A stretch of 64,000 nt of DNA, taken from the NCBI RefSeq assembly GCF_001429065.1, contig NZ_LMIB01000016.1, forward strand, positions 319,684 to 383,683, given 5' to 3'. The notes beneath the pieces are model-generated. The model searched no databases. It had not been told where the DNA came from and saw nothing but the letters and a program-made list of their open reading frames with translations. The DNA comes from Sphingomonas sp. Root710 (lineage in GTDB: Bacteria > Pseudomonadota > Alphaproteobacteria > Sphingomonadales > Sphingomonadaceae). Made by a program: the position numbers and the translations under genes. Below, piece after piece: positions 35,337 to 44,680 of this stretch (positions are counted from its first letter, which is position 1; every line of letters starts with the position of its first letter).

Positions 35337-36070
35337 CAGGACTCCATCAACGCGGCGACGGTGCCGATTAGCAGGGCGATGTCGCCAGGCCGCGACAGCC
35401 GGTGGTCGCCGTCCTTGACGAGGATCGTCTGCACATCGGCTGAACGAAGCGCGCGGCCGAGGCGCATCGCCACCGACACCGGAACCGTCTCGTCGCGCTG
35501 GCCCTGCAGCAGCCGCACCGGCCCGTCGAAGGCGATCTCGCCGTCGAGCAGGAGGTTCGCCTGCCCCGATTCCCAGAAAGCGAGCGTGGTGAGATAGGGC
35601 TCGTCCGAATAGTCGCTCGGCGCCTCGATCCTGCCCTCGCGGCGGAGCAGGGCGACGACATCGTCCGAAAAGCCCCAGGCGGTGAAATCGGGCGCGGCGG
35701 CGATGCCGACGATCGCCTCCACCCGCCCGGGCAGCGCCAGCGCGACGAGCAGCGCGAGCCAGCCGCCCATCGACGAGCCGACCAGCAGCAGCGGGCCGCC
35801 AGCGGCAAAGGCGTCGATCGCGGCGAGCACGTCGTCACGCCAGTCGGCGAGGGTGAAATCGGCGAAGTCGCCCTCGCTCGCGCCGCAGCCGGAATAGTCG
35901 AGCCGCAGCATCGCCCGCCCCTCGCGCCCCGCCCAGGCATCGAGCGCGGTCGCCTTCTCGCCCTCCATGTCGGAGCGGTAGCCGGGCAGGAAGACGATCA
36001 CCGGTCCGCGCCCGGGACGATAGCGATAGGCGAGGGCGGGCTTGTCGGGGCGGGTCAGATAGGCGGTCAT
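35336..36070 (-). CDS. Alpha/beta-fold hydrolase
   Basis: A 244-residue serine hydrolase with the nucleophile elbow GSSMGGW (Ser about residue 98), an oxyanion-type FLPGYRSDMEG near the N-terminus, and a late Asp in GQRDETVPV and His in DGDHRLSRP that complete the triad. It resembles the ABHD10 group of esterases or thioesterases. No signal peptide, so cytoplasmic. It is translationally coupled to the TPR gene. Confidence 0.85.
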   Translation of the reverse strand: MTAYLTRPDKPALAYRYRPGRGPVIVFLPGYRSDMEGEKATALDAWAGREGRAMLRLDYSGCGASEGDFADFTLADWRDDVLAAIDAFAAGGPLLLVGSSMGGWLALLVALALPGRVEAIVGIAAAPDFTAWGFSDDVVALLRREGRIEAPSDYSDEPYLTTLAFWESGQANLLLDGEIAFDGPVRLLQGQRDETVPVSVAMRLGRALRSADVQTILVKDGDHRLSRPGDIALLIGTVAALMES

Positions 36071-36145
36071 GCGGTCTCTATAGCCGAGGTCGCCGCCGGG
36101 GCCATGGCGGTTATGCGCGGTGGCGGTGGATCGTCTTTCCAGCGC

Positions 36146-36700
36146 CTAATGCGTCCAGTCGAGGGTCAGTGTCGCGAAGTGCCATCGCAGCTGCTCCGGA
36201 GACGCGCCATCGACGTCGTTGACCCGCCGCAGCGTCGCGGTGCCCTCCATCCGTACCGGGCGGCCGTCACGATCATCGGCGGTGATGGTGACCGGCGCGG
36301 TGTAGTAGAGCGAGCCTGCGGCCCCTTCGGCCGTTCCGTCGGGGATCGCGACGCTGACCTGGCCAAGGCCGTCGAACATCGCGGCAAAGGCCGGCCTGCT
36401 CCACTTCTCCCGATCGGCTGCGCTGAGCAATGCCCACGCCTCGCCATATCGCTTCCGCTCGATCGCGCGGGCAAAGCTCAGCAGGACGTCGCGCGCGCCT
36501 TCTATTCCGTGGGCGGCCTCGTCGGTAAGACGGGGCGGCGCTTCGGCCGCGGGGATCCTGTCGGGTGCGCGGCGCGTCCCGGACATGGGGGCCACCGCGG
36601 ACGTAGCCGAGTTCGCCTGTCTGCCTGGCTCTTGCGGCTGGCCGCATCCGACGAGCAGCAGGGCAGGCGCCAATGCGGCATATAGAGCTGGTCTGACCAT
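36146..36700 (-). CDS. Lipoprotein of unknown function
   Basis: From ATG 36700 the 184-residue product has a signal with lipobox LLVGC (Cys about residue 19), a disordered Pro/Ala-rich linker, and a C-terminal domain resembling NTF2/SnoaL-like folds by pattern (helices around ARAIERKRYGEAWALLS, then strands with LYYTAPVTITADD). The longer frame to 36781 lacks a signal. It probably sits in the envelope. Function unknown. Confidence 0.65.
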   Translation of the reverse strand: MVRPALYAALAPALLLVGCGQPQEPGRQANSATSAVAPMSGTRRAPDRIPAAEAPPRLTDEAAHGIEGARDVLLSFARAIERKRYGEAWALLSAADREKWSRPAFAAMFDGLGQVSVAIPDGTAEGAAGSLYYTAPVTITADDRDGRPVRMEGTATLRRVNDVDGASPEQLRWHFATLTLDWTH

Positions 36701-36755
36701 GGTTTCGAAACTCGGAAGCCAGGCGGTACGTTCCCGCGCCCAACCGTGAACGGCC

Positions 36756-37805
36756 TTACGCGCCGTCCTTCGCTTTCGCATTGCGGCACATGGCGCGCAC
36801 CGCCGCCCAGCCCGCCGGATCGAGCGCGGGGGCCGGATGTAGCACCCGCTTCACCGCGGCCTCGAAGCGTTTCCTGCGGTCGGCGGAAGGCGGGTGGCTC
36901 GCCATATAGGCGAAGACTCCGGGCATCCCCGCCTCGTCGCGGCCGAAGCGGGCGAACATCGCCGCGGTCGGCGCGGTGCTGATCCCGGCGCGGACGAGAT
37001 GGTCGATCGAATAATCGTCGGCCTCGCTCTCGGCGGCGCGGCTGTAGCGCGATTCGACGAGTGCCTGGCCATATTCGGCGGCGCTGCCCCCCGATCCGAT
37101 CAACAGGCCGATGCCGAAGCGGCGCAGCAGTGCGGTCAGGACATGGCGATGCTCGACATGGCCGATCTCATGCGCGAGCACGCCGGCGACCTCGTCGGGC
37201 GACTTCGCTTCGTCGATCAGCCCCCGGAAGATCAGGATGCGCCCGCCCGGCAGCGCGACCGCGTTGACCACAGGCAGGTTGACCACCCCGACCCGCATCG
37301 GCCGCCCCGCCGGCGACAGCCGCCGCGCGAGGCCATCGAGCGCCTTCTGCCCCGCCGGGCCACGGCAGGCATGCTCGCCGAAATCGCCGCTGATCGCGTC
37401 GCCGAGCTTCTGTTCCCAGCTATAGGGAATGGCGCGCGCGACGAGATCGACACCCTTGATCATGCCGACGATCACGACCGCCGACAGGACGGCTGCAATC
37501 GCCGCCGCGCCCCACATCCCGATCCGGTCGATCGGCCCGCCATAGCGGGCGGCGGCAGGGAGCTGCCACAGGATCGGGCCGGGGGGCTCGACGTCGAAGC
37601 CGAGCCGCCAGCCGGGGATGTCCTTGCGGCCGAAGATAATCGCCGACGAGTCCAGCCGCCGCAGCCGATCGACCGGTACCGGCGCAAATCCCTCGATCGT
37701 CAGCGCGCCGCTCTCAAGCGCGACGCTTACCTCATGGCGGACCGCGCTTTGCCCGTCGTGCAGCCAGGCCGCGGCGCGCGGCGGCGGATCAGAAGGCGCC
37801 GACAT
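36756..37805 (-). CDS. M48-family metalloprotease, membrane-anchored
   Basis: A 349-residue protein with the zinc motif LAHEIGHVEHRH near residue 205 and the third ligand in ESEADDY downstream, as in M48 proteases. A transmembrane segment lies at about residues 97-118. The N-terminal 80 residues hold a small beta-rich domain. The start at 37805 (MSAPSDPPP) overlaps the DUF898 gene by 17 nt. M48 and DUF898 genes are a known pair; family members process membrane proteins, but the substrate is unknown. Confidence 0.88.
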   Translation of the reverse strand: MSAPSDPPPRAAAWLHDGQSAVRHEVSVALESGALTIEGFAPVPVDRLRRLDSSAIIFGRKDIPGWRLGFDVEPPGPILWQLPAAARYGGPIDRIGMWGAAAIAAVLSAVVIVGMIKGVDLVARAIPYSWEQKLGDAISGDFGEHACRGPAGQKALDGLARRLSPAGRPMRVGVVNLPVVNAVALPGGRILIFRGLIDEAKSPDEVAGVLAHEIGHVEHRHVLTALLRRFGIGLLIGSGGSAAEYGQALVESRYSRAAESEADDYSIDHLVRAGISTAPTAAMFARFGRDEAGMPGVFAYMASHPPSADRRKRFEAAVKRVLHPAPALDPAGWAAVRAMCRNAKAKDGA

Positions 37806-38850
37806 CGAACGTATCGAGCAGTCCCTCGCCCTGGCGCGGTACCTCGGTGGTCGACTGGGTGAGCGTGGCGAGCTCGACCTCACCGGTCGCCTCGAGATGG
37901 CGGATGAAGAAGGACCAGTTGCGATAGCCGATGAAGATGAAGCCGACGCCCAGCGTGACGAGGAGGAGTGCGATATGGCCGAGGATCAGCATGATCCAGT
38001 CGGTCGTGCGCGCGGTGAAATCGAACCCGATCTTGTTGAGCCGGAGCGATCCGATCGCCTCGCGCAGGAAGGCGGCATAATAGACGATGGCGATCAGACC
38101 CATAGCGGCGTAGGCGGCGATCGCGCCGAGAATGAAGGTGCCGAAGGCCGCCGGGCTAGGCGGCCTGCCGTCCGCCATGCTGCCCGCGACCAGCCCTATT
38201 CCGCCGACGCAGCCGACGACCGGCAGCAGGTAGAAGAGCAGGAAGTGTCCGATGACCCGCCGCCAGTCGGCATCGGCCTCGAAGCGATGGCTGCCGAAGC
38301 TCAGCCGGCCCCAGCGGTCGTTCCACAGGCTGGTCATCGACCAGGGGATGAAGATGCCGAGGACAAACGCGCCGATCGCCGTCTTCCACAGCGCGGTCAG
38401 CGCATAGCCCCAGCCCTTGTCGTCGCTGCCGCCCCTTATGCCGTGCCAGAAGGTGCGGCTGAGCCGATAGCGCAACCCCCGGTAGCGGGCGAGGCCGTAA
38501 AGATAGAGCAGTGCGGCATAGGCCGTGATGATGAGCAGGATTGCGCCGCCGATATGGCCCCGCACCATCAGGCCCTGGGCCACGAACTGCAGCGCGAACA
38601 GCGGCAGGCCGAGGAAGATCAGGACGAGGATGAAGCCGATCAGCAGCTCAAGCCCGGTGCCGGTCCATTCGAGCGGCGCGCCGATGAAGCGGGTGCGATC
38701 CCACAGATAGCGGCGCGCCCGCGCCGTCGCCCAGAAGCGGTAGATTCCCAGCGTGACGATCATCAGCAGGAGGTTGGTGAAGGCGATCGGCGCGAATTCG
38801 CGCCAGCTTCCCTCGAAACGAAACGCGCTGCCCGCCTGACCGCCCGTCAT
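37789..38850 (-). CDS. DUF898 (YjgN-like) membrane protein
   Basis: The 353-residue polytopic protein has the DUF898 signature of repeated ..N.LL...TLGIYRFWA.AR.RRYLW segments: TNLLLMIVTLGIYRFWATAR at the start and a related ILGHIALLLVTLGVGF...RNW block near the end. About six to eight membrane helices. It is upstream of, and overlaps, the M48 protease. YjgN family function is unknown, and the pairing suggests a membrane quality-control unit (inferred). Confidence 0.88.
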   Translation of the reverse strand: MTGGQAGSAFRFEGSWREFAPIAFTNLLLMIVTLGIYRFWATARARRYLWDRTRFIGAPLEWTGTGLELLIGFILVLIFLGLPLFALQFVAQGLMVRGHIGGAILLIITAYAALLYLYGLARYRGLRYRLSRTFWHGIRGGSDDKGWGYALTALWKTAIGAFVLGIFIPWSMTSLWNDRWGRLSFGSHRFEADADWRRVIGHFLLFYLLPVVGCVGGIGLVAGSMADGRPPSPAAFGTFILGAIAAYAAMGLIAIVYYAAFLREAIGSLRLNKIGFDFTARTTDWIMLILGHIALLLVTLGVGFIFIGYRNWSFFIRHLEATGEVELATLTQSTTEVPRQGEGLLDTFDVGAF

Positions 38851-39041
38851 GCTTGCCCCCCAAACTTTCCCGGCGGCAACGGACTATGGCGCGCCTCGCG
38901 GGTCAAGCGAATATCGGTCCGAAGTGACGGCCAAGCGCCTCTGCCGGAATGACGAAGGAGGGCATGACCGCAACGCTTGCCCCGCGCCCCTCTTCGCGGG
39001 CATAAGCCGCGCTCCGCAAATACAAGGATTTCGTCTTTCCC

Positions 39042-41042
39042 ATGTCCGATCTTCTCACCATCACGCTTCCCGACGGCTCGGTGCGCGAAGTGAAGACGGG
39101 CACTACCCCCTATGAGATCGCCGCGGCGATCGGGCCGGGGCTGGCCAAGGCGGCGCTCGCGGCGCGGGTCGATGGCGAGCTGCGCGACCTGGGCCGCCCG
39201 CTGACGCAGGATTCGACGCTCGCGCTGGTGACCGCGCGCGACGAGGCCGATGCGCTCGATCTCGCCCGGCACGATTACGCCCATATCCTCGCCGAGGCGG
39301 TGCAGAGCCTGTTCCCGGGAACGCAGATCACCTTCGGGCCGTCGACCGACGACGGCTTCTATTATGATTTCGCGCCCAAGGATCGCCCCTTCACCGAGGA
39401 GGACCTGCCCGCGATCGAGGCCGAGATGCGCAGGATCATAGCCGCCGACAAGCCTCTGCGCCGCGAGGAGTGGAGCCGCGAGCAGCTCATCTCGCGCTGG
39501 AAACAGCAGGGCGAGAGCTTCAAGGCCGAATGGGCCGCCGAGCTGCCCGGTGACGAGGCGCTGACGGTCTACTGGTCGGGCGACGACTGGCTCGACATGT
39601 GCCGGGGTCCGCATCTGCCCTCGACCGGCAAGCTCGATCCGCAAGCCTTCAAGCTGACCCGCGTGTCGGGCGCCTATTGGCGCGGCGACCAGAACAACGC
39701 GATGCTCAGCCGCATCTACGGTACCGGCTGGCTCAACAAGAAGCAGCTCGATGCGCATCTGACCCGGCTGGAGGAGGCCGCCAAGCGCGACCATCGCCGC
39801 ATCGGCCAGGACATGGACCTGTTCCACCTCCAGCCCGAGGCACAGGGCTCGGTGTTCTGGCATCCCAAGGGCTTCCGCCTGTGGCGCGAACTCGAGGCCT
39901 ATATGCGCCGCAAGCTCGACGCCGCCGACTATGTCGAGGTGAAGACCCCGCAGCTGATGGACGCGCGCCAGTGGGAGCAGTCGGGCCATTGGGGCAAATA
40001 TCGCGAGAATATGTTCGTCGTTCCCGACGAGATCCCCAACACAGAGGAGGAAGGCCCGGTCCTGACCGGCGAGGGCGACCTGATGGCGCTCAAGCCGATG
40101 AACTGCCCGGCGCATGTCCTGATCTTCCGCCAGGGGATCAAGAGCTATCGCGACCTGCCGATCCGCATGGCCGAGTTCGGCTGCTGCCATCGCAACGAGG
40201 CGCACGGCGCGCTGCACGGCATCATGCGCGTCCGCCAGTTCACCCAGGACGATGCGCATATCTTCGTGCGTGAGGACCAGCTGATCGGGGAGGTGCGCGA
40301 CTTCTGCGAGCTGCTCGACAGCGTCTATCGCGATCTCGGCTTCGAGGATTATGCCGTCAAGCTCGCGCTGCGCCCCGACAAGCGCTTCGGCTCCGACGAG
40401 ACGTGGGACAAGGCCGAGAGCGAACTGCGCGAGGCGGTGCTGAGCTCGCAGCTCAGCGACACGATCAAGGCGAAGTTCGAGGAATTGCCCGGCGAGGGGG
40501 CCTTCTACGCGCCCAAGCTCGAATTCCACCTGACCGATGCGATCGGCCGCACCTGGCAGGTCGGCACGATCCAGTCGGACCGGGTGCTGCCCGACCGGCT
40601 CGACGCCTCCTATGTCGGCGAGGATGGCGAACGGCACCGCCCGGTGATGCTCCACCGCGCGATCCTCGGCACCTTCGAGCGCTTCATCGGCATATTGATC
40701 GAGCATCATGCCGGCCGTTTCCCGCTCTGGCTGGCGCCGGTGCAGGCGGTGGTCGCGACGATCGTGTCGGACGCCGACGACTATGCTCACAACGTCGAGA
40801 AGAAGCTCGCCGCCGCCGGGCTGCGCGCCGAGAGCGACCTGCGCAACGAGAAGATCAACTACAAGGTCCGCGAGCATAGCCTGGCCAAGGTCCCGGCGCT
40901 GCTGGTCGTCGGCAAGCGCGAGGCCGAGGAGGGCACCGTCGCGATCCGCCGCCTGGGCGAGCAGGCGCAGACCGTGCTGCCGCTCGACGAGGCGATCGCC
41001 GCGCTGGTGGCGGAGGCGACCCCGCCCGACCTGCGCCGCTGA
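39042..41042 (+). CDS. thrS: Threonyl-tRNA synthetase
   Basis: ThrRS charges tRNA-Thr and edits mischarged serine. The 666-residue protein has a TGS domain (1-62), the editing-domain HxxxH (HDYAH) near residue 76 and CRGPHL near 187, then the class II catalytic core with [33 protein letters not shown] (core [11 protein letters not shown]) and a C-terminal anticodon-binding domain. Length and order match the family. The ATG lies after a 190-nt spacer from the divergent DUF898 gene. Confidence 0.97.
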   Translation: MSDLLTITLPDGSVREVKTGTTPYEIAAAIGPGLAKAALAARVDGELRDLGRPLTQDSTLALVTARDEADALDLARHDYAHILAEAVQSLFPGTQITFGPSTDDGFYYDFAPKDRPFTEEDLPAIEAEMRRIIAADKPLRREEWSREQLISRWKQQGESFKAEWAAELPGDEALTVYWSGDDWLDMCRGPHLPSTGKLDPQAFKLTRVSGAYWRGDQNNAMLSRIYGTGWLNKKQLDAHLTRLEEAAKRDHRRIGQDMDLFHLQPEAQGSVFWHPKGFRLWRELEAYMRRKLDAADYVEVKTPQLMDARQWEQSGHWGKYRENMFVVPDEIPNTEEEGPVLTGEGDLMALKPMNCPAHVLIFRQGIKSYRDLPIRMAEFGCCHRNEAHGALHGIMRVRQFTQDDAHIFVREDQLIGEVRDFCELLDSVYRDLGFEDYAVKLALRPDKRFGSDETWDKAESELREAVLSSQLSDTIKAKFEELPGEGAFYAPKLEFHLTDAIGRTWQVGTIQSDRVLPDRLDASYVGEDGERHRPVMLHRAILGTFERFIGILIEHHAGRFPLWLAPVQAVVATIVSDADDYAHNVEKKLAAAGLRAESDLRNEKINYKVREHSLAKVPALLVVGKREAEEGTVAIRRLGEQAQTVLPLDEAIAALVAEATPPDLRR

Positions 41043-41063
41043 TCGCGCCGCGGCGGGCCGGCG

Positions 41064-41723
41064 ATGTGCAACGAAGTCTCCCGCCGCGTCGATCTCGATC
41101 TGCTCCGCATCGCCTATGAGCAAGCGGCAATCGGCCTCGTCTTTCCCGAGGGGCTGCCCAACATGGCCTCGCTGGAAAGCGTGCGGATCACCGATCCGAC
41201 GGTGATCGTCCGCGCTGCCGCTGGTGTGCCGTCCGAGGCCGAGTTCGGCGCGCAAAGTGCCCCCAGCACTTTGCTGACCGCCGAACTGGTGACCCGCCGC
41301 TGGAGCTGGCCGGGGCCGTCGGGCAAGCCGGTCTATAATTACCGCAGCGAGGGGCGCGACTTCCGCAATTCGGCGAAGCAGGGCCGCTGCCTGATTCCGG
41401 TCGACGGCTTCTACGAGTTCACGCCGCCCGCCGATCCGGCCAAGAAGCGCAAGGACAAATGGCGCTTCGGCTGGGCGGGCGAGGACGTCTTCATGATCGC
41501 CGGATTGTGGAAGCGCGACGAAGCGGCGATTCCCGACACGCGTCACGAGGCCTTCACCCTGCTGACCTGCGCGCCGGGGCCGGACATCGCACCCTATCAC
41601 AGCCGCCAGGTAGTGCTGATGCCGCGCGCGAACTGGGCGGCGTGGCTCGATGGCTCGGTGCCGGCGCGGGATCTGATCGGTCCGGCTCCGGCAGGGACGC
41701 TGACGGTGGAGCAGGTGGGATGA
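41064..41723 (+). CDS. SOS-response-associated (SRAP/YedK) protein
   Basis: SRAP proteins crosslink to abasic sites in single-stranded DNA through Cys2. The 219-residue product starts MCNEVSRR, giving the exposed Cys2 after Met removal, and has the other active-site parts: the Asn in NYRSEGRDF, Glu in GFYEF and His in PYHSRQVVLMP. It starts 21 nt after thrS and may be cotranscribed. The MCN start (rather than MCGR) is a usual variant in alphaproteobacteria. Confidence 0.92.
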   Translation: MCNEVSRRVDLDLLRIAYEQAAIGLVFPEGLPNMASLESVRITDPTVIVRAAAGVPSEAEFGAQSAPSTLLTAELVTRRWSWPGPSGKPVYNYRSEGRDFRNSAKQGRCLIPVDGFYEFTPPADPAKKRKDKWRFGWAGEDVFMIAGLWKRDEAAIPDTRHEAFTLLTCAPGPDIAPYHSRQVVLMPRANWAAWLDGSVPARDLIGPAPAGTLTVEQVG

Positions 41724-41798
41724 TCGCTCCATTTTGGCACTGACCAATATTGCGACGAGGCAGGCCCGGTCTATGACTTGGGCAAAGGGGACGGGCCA

Positions 41799-42524
41799 AT
41801 GCGTCGATCACTACCAACGGTAGCCATTCTGGCGTTGGCGCTGGCCGTCCCTTCCGGTTTTGTCCGCGCCGAATCGTTGATCCCGGCGCTGGCAAAGCTC
41901 GCCGCTTCGCCCTGGGCCTTCCCTGCCCCATCGACCGCGCCACCGACCCGGGAGCAGGTGATGGCGCGCATCTCCGCTTGTGGGTTGCGGCCGCCGCGTG
42001 CATCGATCGGCAAGGACCCGGGCATGGGGGGCGAGGATGTCGTGCGGATCGGCCGCGGCCCCGCCATCTCGCTCCGGCAACGGGTGTGCCTCGTGAAGGC
42101 TTCGGCGGATATGATCACCTTCGTGATGTTCGACGATCCCGACGAACAGCGCGCCTTCGTCAAACTGGAAGCGGAGAAGCAGGCGAAGCGGGAGCCGCGC
42201 GAGGCCCGCAGGCGGCTGCGGCAGGCGGGCCTGCTGGACAAGCTGCCCCGCTACGATCCCCACCGGCAGACGCTCGAAAGCTATATGCGATCCTTGGAAG
42301 CGCTGTGCGGCGTCACGTCGGGCAGCGTAGTGGAATCCTTCCACAACCCCCGCAAGCCGAGCCTGCTCACGCCCCAGCCGACGTCCCTCGACCTCAGCCC
42401 CGGAGGCGGCGAACGGCTCTTCTGCGTGCAGGATGCTATCGCCGCAAGCAATCTCGCAGACCACGGCATCCACTTCGGTTTCGTCGGCAACGAGATCATC
42501 GAGGAGCCGGCAAAGGCGAAGTGA
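41799..42524 (+). CDS. Secreted protein of unknown function
   Basis: A 241-residue product from ATG 41799 has a signal peptide (MRRSLPTVAILALALAVPSG...RAES). The mature part contains several cysteines (ISACGL, QRVCLV, EALCGV, LFCVQD) and a charged helical middle (AEKQAKREPREARRRLRQA). No family recognised. An in-frame start at 41778 is also open. Confidence 0.65.
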   Translation: MRRSLPTVAILALALAVPSGFVRAESLIPALAKLAASPWAFPAPSTAPPTREQVMARISACGLRPPRASIGKDPGMGGEDVVRIGRGPAISLRQRVCLVKASADMITFVMFDDPDEQRAFVKLEAEKQAKREPREARRRLRQAGLLDKLPRYDPHRQTLESYMRSLEALCGVTSGSVVESFHNPRKPSLLTPQPTSLDLSPGGGERLFCVQDAIAASNLADHGIHFGFVGNEIIEEPAKAK

Positions 42525-42567
42525 AGGCGAAGCGGGTGGCGCAGACCGTCGGCTCGTGCCCTCGGCC

Positions 42568-42969
42568 TCAGATGATCTGGCTGCGGTCGCTCATCGGTTC
42601 GAAGCGGCGCATCACGACGCGGATTTCCGGGCGCGCCTCGCCGCCGGCGCGGTGGACGATGCGCCCCTCGAAAAGATCGGCTGTGATCGCGTCAGCGACG
42701 ACGTCGAGCTGGAACATCGGCGCGAGCGTGCCGAAGACCCCAGCATAGCCGGTTCCGCTGCCATGGCGGACGACCGAAAGCGACGCGGTGAGAGTGGTGC
42801 CGTCGAGGGTGAACCGGCCATGGAAGATCAGCTGGCCGTCGCCCCCGGCCATCCGGTCGCCTTCGACATGGAGGACGCCGCCATGGGTCTCGTCGTCGCG
42901 GCAGCCGAACAGCCCGAAGCGCAAGGTCCACAGCCCGGCGAGCGCCGCGCCGTCCAGCATGAGGGGCAT
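42568..42969 (-). CDS. GrlR-like small protein
   Basis: From ATG 42969 the 133-residue protein shows the layout of GrlR-type lipocalin-like regulators: an N-terminal GLWTLRFG strand, HGGVLHVEGDRMAGGDGQLIFHGRF, and a LTASLSVVRH strand ending in a G-rich turn. GrlR itself represses a type III secretion regulator in enteric pathogens, but relatives are scattered in many bacteria with no secretion system. The frame is open to 43080, though that adds no conserved sequence. Orphan gene. Confidence 0.55.
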   Translation of the reverse strand: MPLMLDGAALAGLWTLRFGLFGCRDDETHGGVLHVEGDRMAGGDGQLIFHGRFTLDGTTLTASLSVVRHGSGTGYAGVFGTLAPMFQLDVVADAITADLFEGRIVHRAGGEARPEIRVVMRRFEPMSDRSQII

Positions 42970-43138
42970 GGCGTCGACATCGTAACGGGACAGGTTCTGC
43001 CGGATCATGGCCTGATCAACTATATGCGATTCATGGATAAAATATGAACCGGCGTGAAGATGCGGGCTTAGGAAAACCACCTAATCGGGCGGTCGGACTC
43101 CATGGACAATAAGCTGACTCGCATAGGCCGAAGTTATC

Positions 43139-43570
43139 CTATTCTTCCGGCCGCCTGGAACGGTATTTCGCCAGCCAGCGAATGACCGTGCCCCCCAAGG
43201 CTGTGGCGGTAGCAAGGTAAAGAGGTAGGATTGCTATCGCTAAGGCTGCCGTCGAATTGCCGCTGCGATCAATATTCGCAAACAGAGTGATCTCCCCTAC
43301 GGTCACCGCGATCGAAATCATGAGCAGGACTGTTCGCGATCGTCCAGGCAGCGAATTCCGGATGAAGATCAGCATCACGATCTGCGCCGCGCCGATGATC
43401 GCGATATATACCGGCAGCAGCAGAATGATGAACGCCAGCTCCCCGGTGCTCATGCGACCGGCATAGGGGAGCGTAAAAGCGGCGAAAGCCACCGCCGAAG
43501 GCACTAGGCACAGCAGACCGGCAGCTTGCGAAACGCGATCCCAGTGGAGGATGCGTCTAGCCAGGTTCAC
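43139..43570 (-). CDS. Four-helix membrane protein of unknown function
   Basis: A 143-residue protein with four predicted membrane helices (about 14-35, 46-70, 80-98 and 105-128), a basic N-terminus and a basic C-terminal tail (KYRSRRPEE). Its GC content looks somewhat lower than its neighbours. The stop of moxR at 43575 is 4 nt before its start, so it is the next gene on that message. No family recognised. Confidence 0.65.
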   Translation of the reverse strand: MNLARRILHWDRVSQAAGLLCLVPSAVAFAAFTLPYAGRMSTGELAFIILLLPVYIAIIGAAQIVMLIFIRNSLPGRSRTVLLMISIAVTVGEITLFANIDRSGNSTAALAIAILPLYLATATALGGTVIRWLAKYRSRRPEE

Positions 43571-43574
43571 CGGC

Positions 43575-44417
43575 TCAGCTTCCCCGCCGGTTCAGGAAGG
43601 CCAGCCGCTCGAACAGCATGATGTCCTGCTCATTCTTGAGCAGCGCGCCGTGGAGCGGGGGGATCGCCTTCTTAGGGTCGCGAGACTGGAGGACGTCGAG
43701 CGGCATGTCCTCGGCGAGCAGCAGCTTGAGCCAGTCGAGCAGCTCGCTGGTCGACGGCTTCTTCTTGAGGCCGGGCACGTCGCGGATCTCGTAGAAGATG
43801 TCCATCGCCTGGGCGACCAGCGCCTTCTGGATGCCGGGGAAGTGGACGTCGACGATCGCCTGCATCGTCTCGCGGTCGGGGAATTTGATATAGTGGAAGA
43901 AGCAGCGCCGCAGGAAGGCGTCGGGCAGTTCCTTCTCGTTGTTGCTGGTGATCACGACGATCGGCCGCTCCTTGGCCGCGATCGTCTCGCCGGTCTCGTA
44001 GACGTCGAACGACATGCGATCGAGTTCCTGGAGGAGGTCGTTGGGGAATTCGATGTCGGCCTTGTCGATCTCGTCGATCAGCAGCACGGGAAGCTGGGGC
44101 GCGGTGAAGGCGTCCCACAGCTTGCCGCGCTTGATGTAGTTGCGGATGTCGTGGACGCGCTCGTCGCCGAGCTGGCCGTCGCGCAGGCGGGCAACCGCGT
44201 CATATTCGTACAGGCCCTGATGCGCCTTGGTGGTCGACTTGATGTGCCACTGGATCAGCGGCGCGTTGGCGGCGGCGGCGATCTCGTGCGCCAGCACCGT
44301 CTTGCCGGTGCCGGGTTCACCCTTCACCAGCAGCGGGCGGCGCAGCGTGACTGCGGCGTTGACCGCGACCTTGAGATCCGCCGTGGCGATGTAATTGCTG
44401 GTGCCGTCGAAACGCAA
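43575..44417 (-). CDS. MoxR-family AAA+ ATPase
   Basis: A 280-residue AAA+ protein with Walker A KGEPGTGKT near residue 37, Walker B VLLIDEIDKAD near residue 112, sensor 1 VVITSNNE and an arginine finger in LRRCFFHYIKFP. MoxR ATPases act as chaperones in maturation of metal- or multi-subunit enzymes, usually with a VWA-domain partner, which is not seen in this window (the left neighbour is a small membrane protein). The start is TTG at 44417 with a GGGAG site 8 nt upstream. The leader contains competing hairpins (44444-44529). Confidence 0.9.
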   Translation of the reverse strand: MRFDGTSNYIATADLKVAVNAAVTLRRPLLVKGEPGTGKTVLAHEIAAAANAPLIQWHIKSTTKAHQGLYEYDAVARLRDGQLGDERVHDIRNYIKRGKLWDAFTAPQLPVLLIDEIDKADIEFPNDLLQELDRMSFDVYETGETIAAKERPIVVITSNNEKELPDAFLRRCFFHYIKFPDRETMQAIVDVHFPGIQKALVAQAMDIFYEIRDVPGLKKKPSTSELLDWLKLLLAEDMPLDVLQSRDPKKAIPPLHGALLKNEQDIMLFERLAFLNRRGS

Positions 44418-44443
44418 CGCCTGTCTCCCGCTGAAAATCGCAT

Positions 44444-44529
44444 GAGCCTGATCGCCGATGGCGTGAATCAGGCTCCAACCTTTGTCCGAGACCTTGATTC
44501 ACGCCCGGTTCCCCGGGCGATCAAGGTCT
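44444..44529 (-). promoter_or_regulatory. Mutually exclusive hairpins in the moxR leader
   Basis: Three helices compete. GAGCCTGAT (44444-44452) pairs with ATCAGGCTC (44467-44475). GGCGTGAATCA (44460-44470) pairs perfectly with TGATTCACGCC (44495-44505). AGACCTTGAT (44489-44498) with CGCCCGG (44502-44508) pairs with CCGGGCG (44513-44519) and ATCAAGGTCT (44520-44529). The middle helix excludes the other two. The last hairpin in the transcript ends about 15 nt before the ribosome-binding site of moxR. This is a switch-like layout, although a nested mobile palindrome could look the same. Confidence 0.55.
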
Positions 44530-44569
44530 GGGCGATAAGGGGAGGCGGTAAGGAGGGCAAGCGCCAACT

Positions 44570-44676
44570 CCCCCTCCCTGCCAAGGGAGGGGGTCGGGGG
44601 GTGGGTCACGCCGAGGGTTGTGGCAGCCATTTCGCCGGACTAACCCACCCCCGGCCCCTCCCTTGGCAGGGAGGGG
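44570..44676. repeat. Inverted-repeat element, CCCCTCCCTGCCAAGG family (copy 2)
   Basis: Same arms as 28941-29054 (CCCCTCCCTGCCAAGGGAGG and its complement) with the inverted GGGTGGGT/ACCCACCC pair. It lies between the upstream minus-strand gene and the moxR leader. Confidence 0.9.
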
Positions 44677-44680
44677 AGAG

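Noticed and set aside
38847-41747. A 966-residue open frame opposite thrS
   Set aside because: It covers thrS and the SRAP gene on the other strand and shows the same skewed shadow composition.
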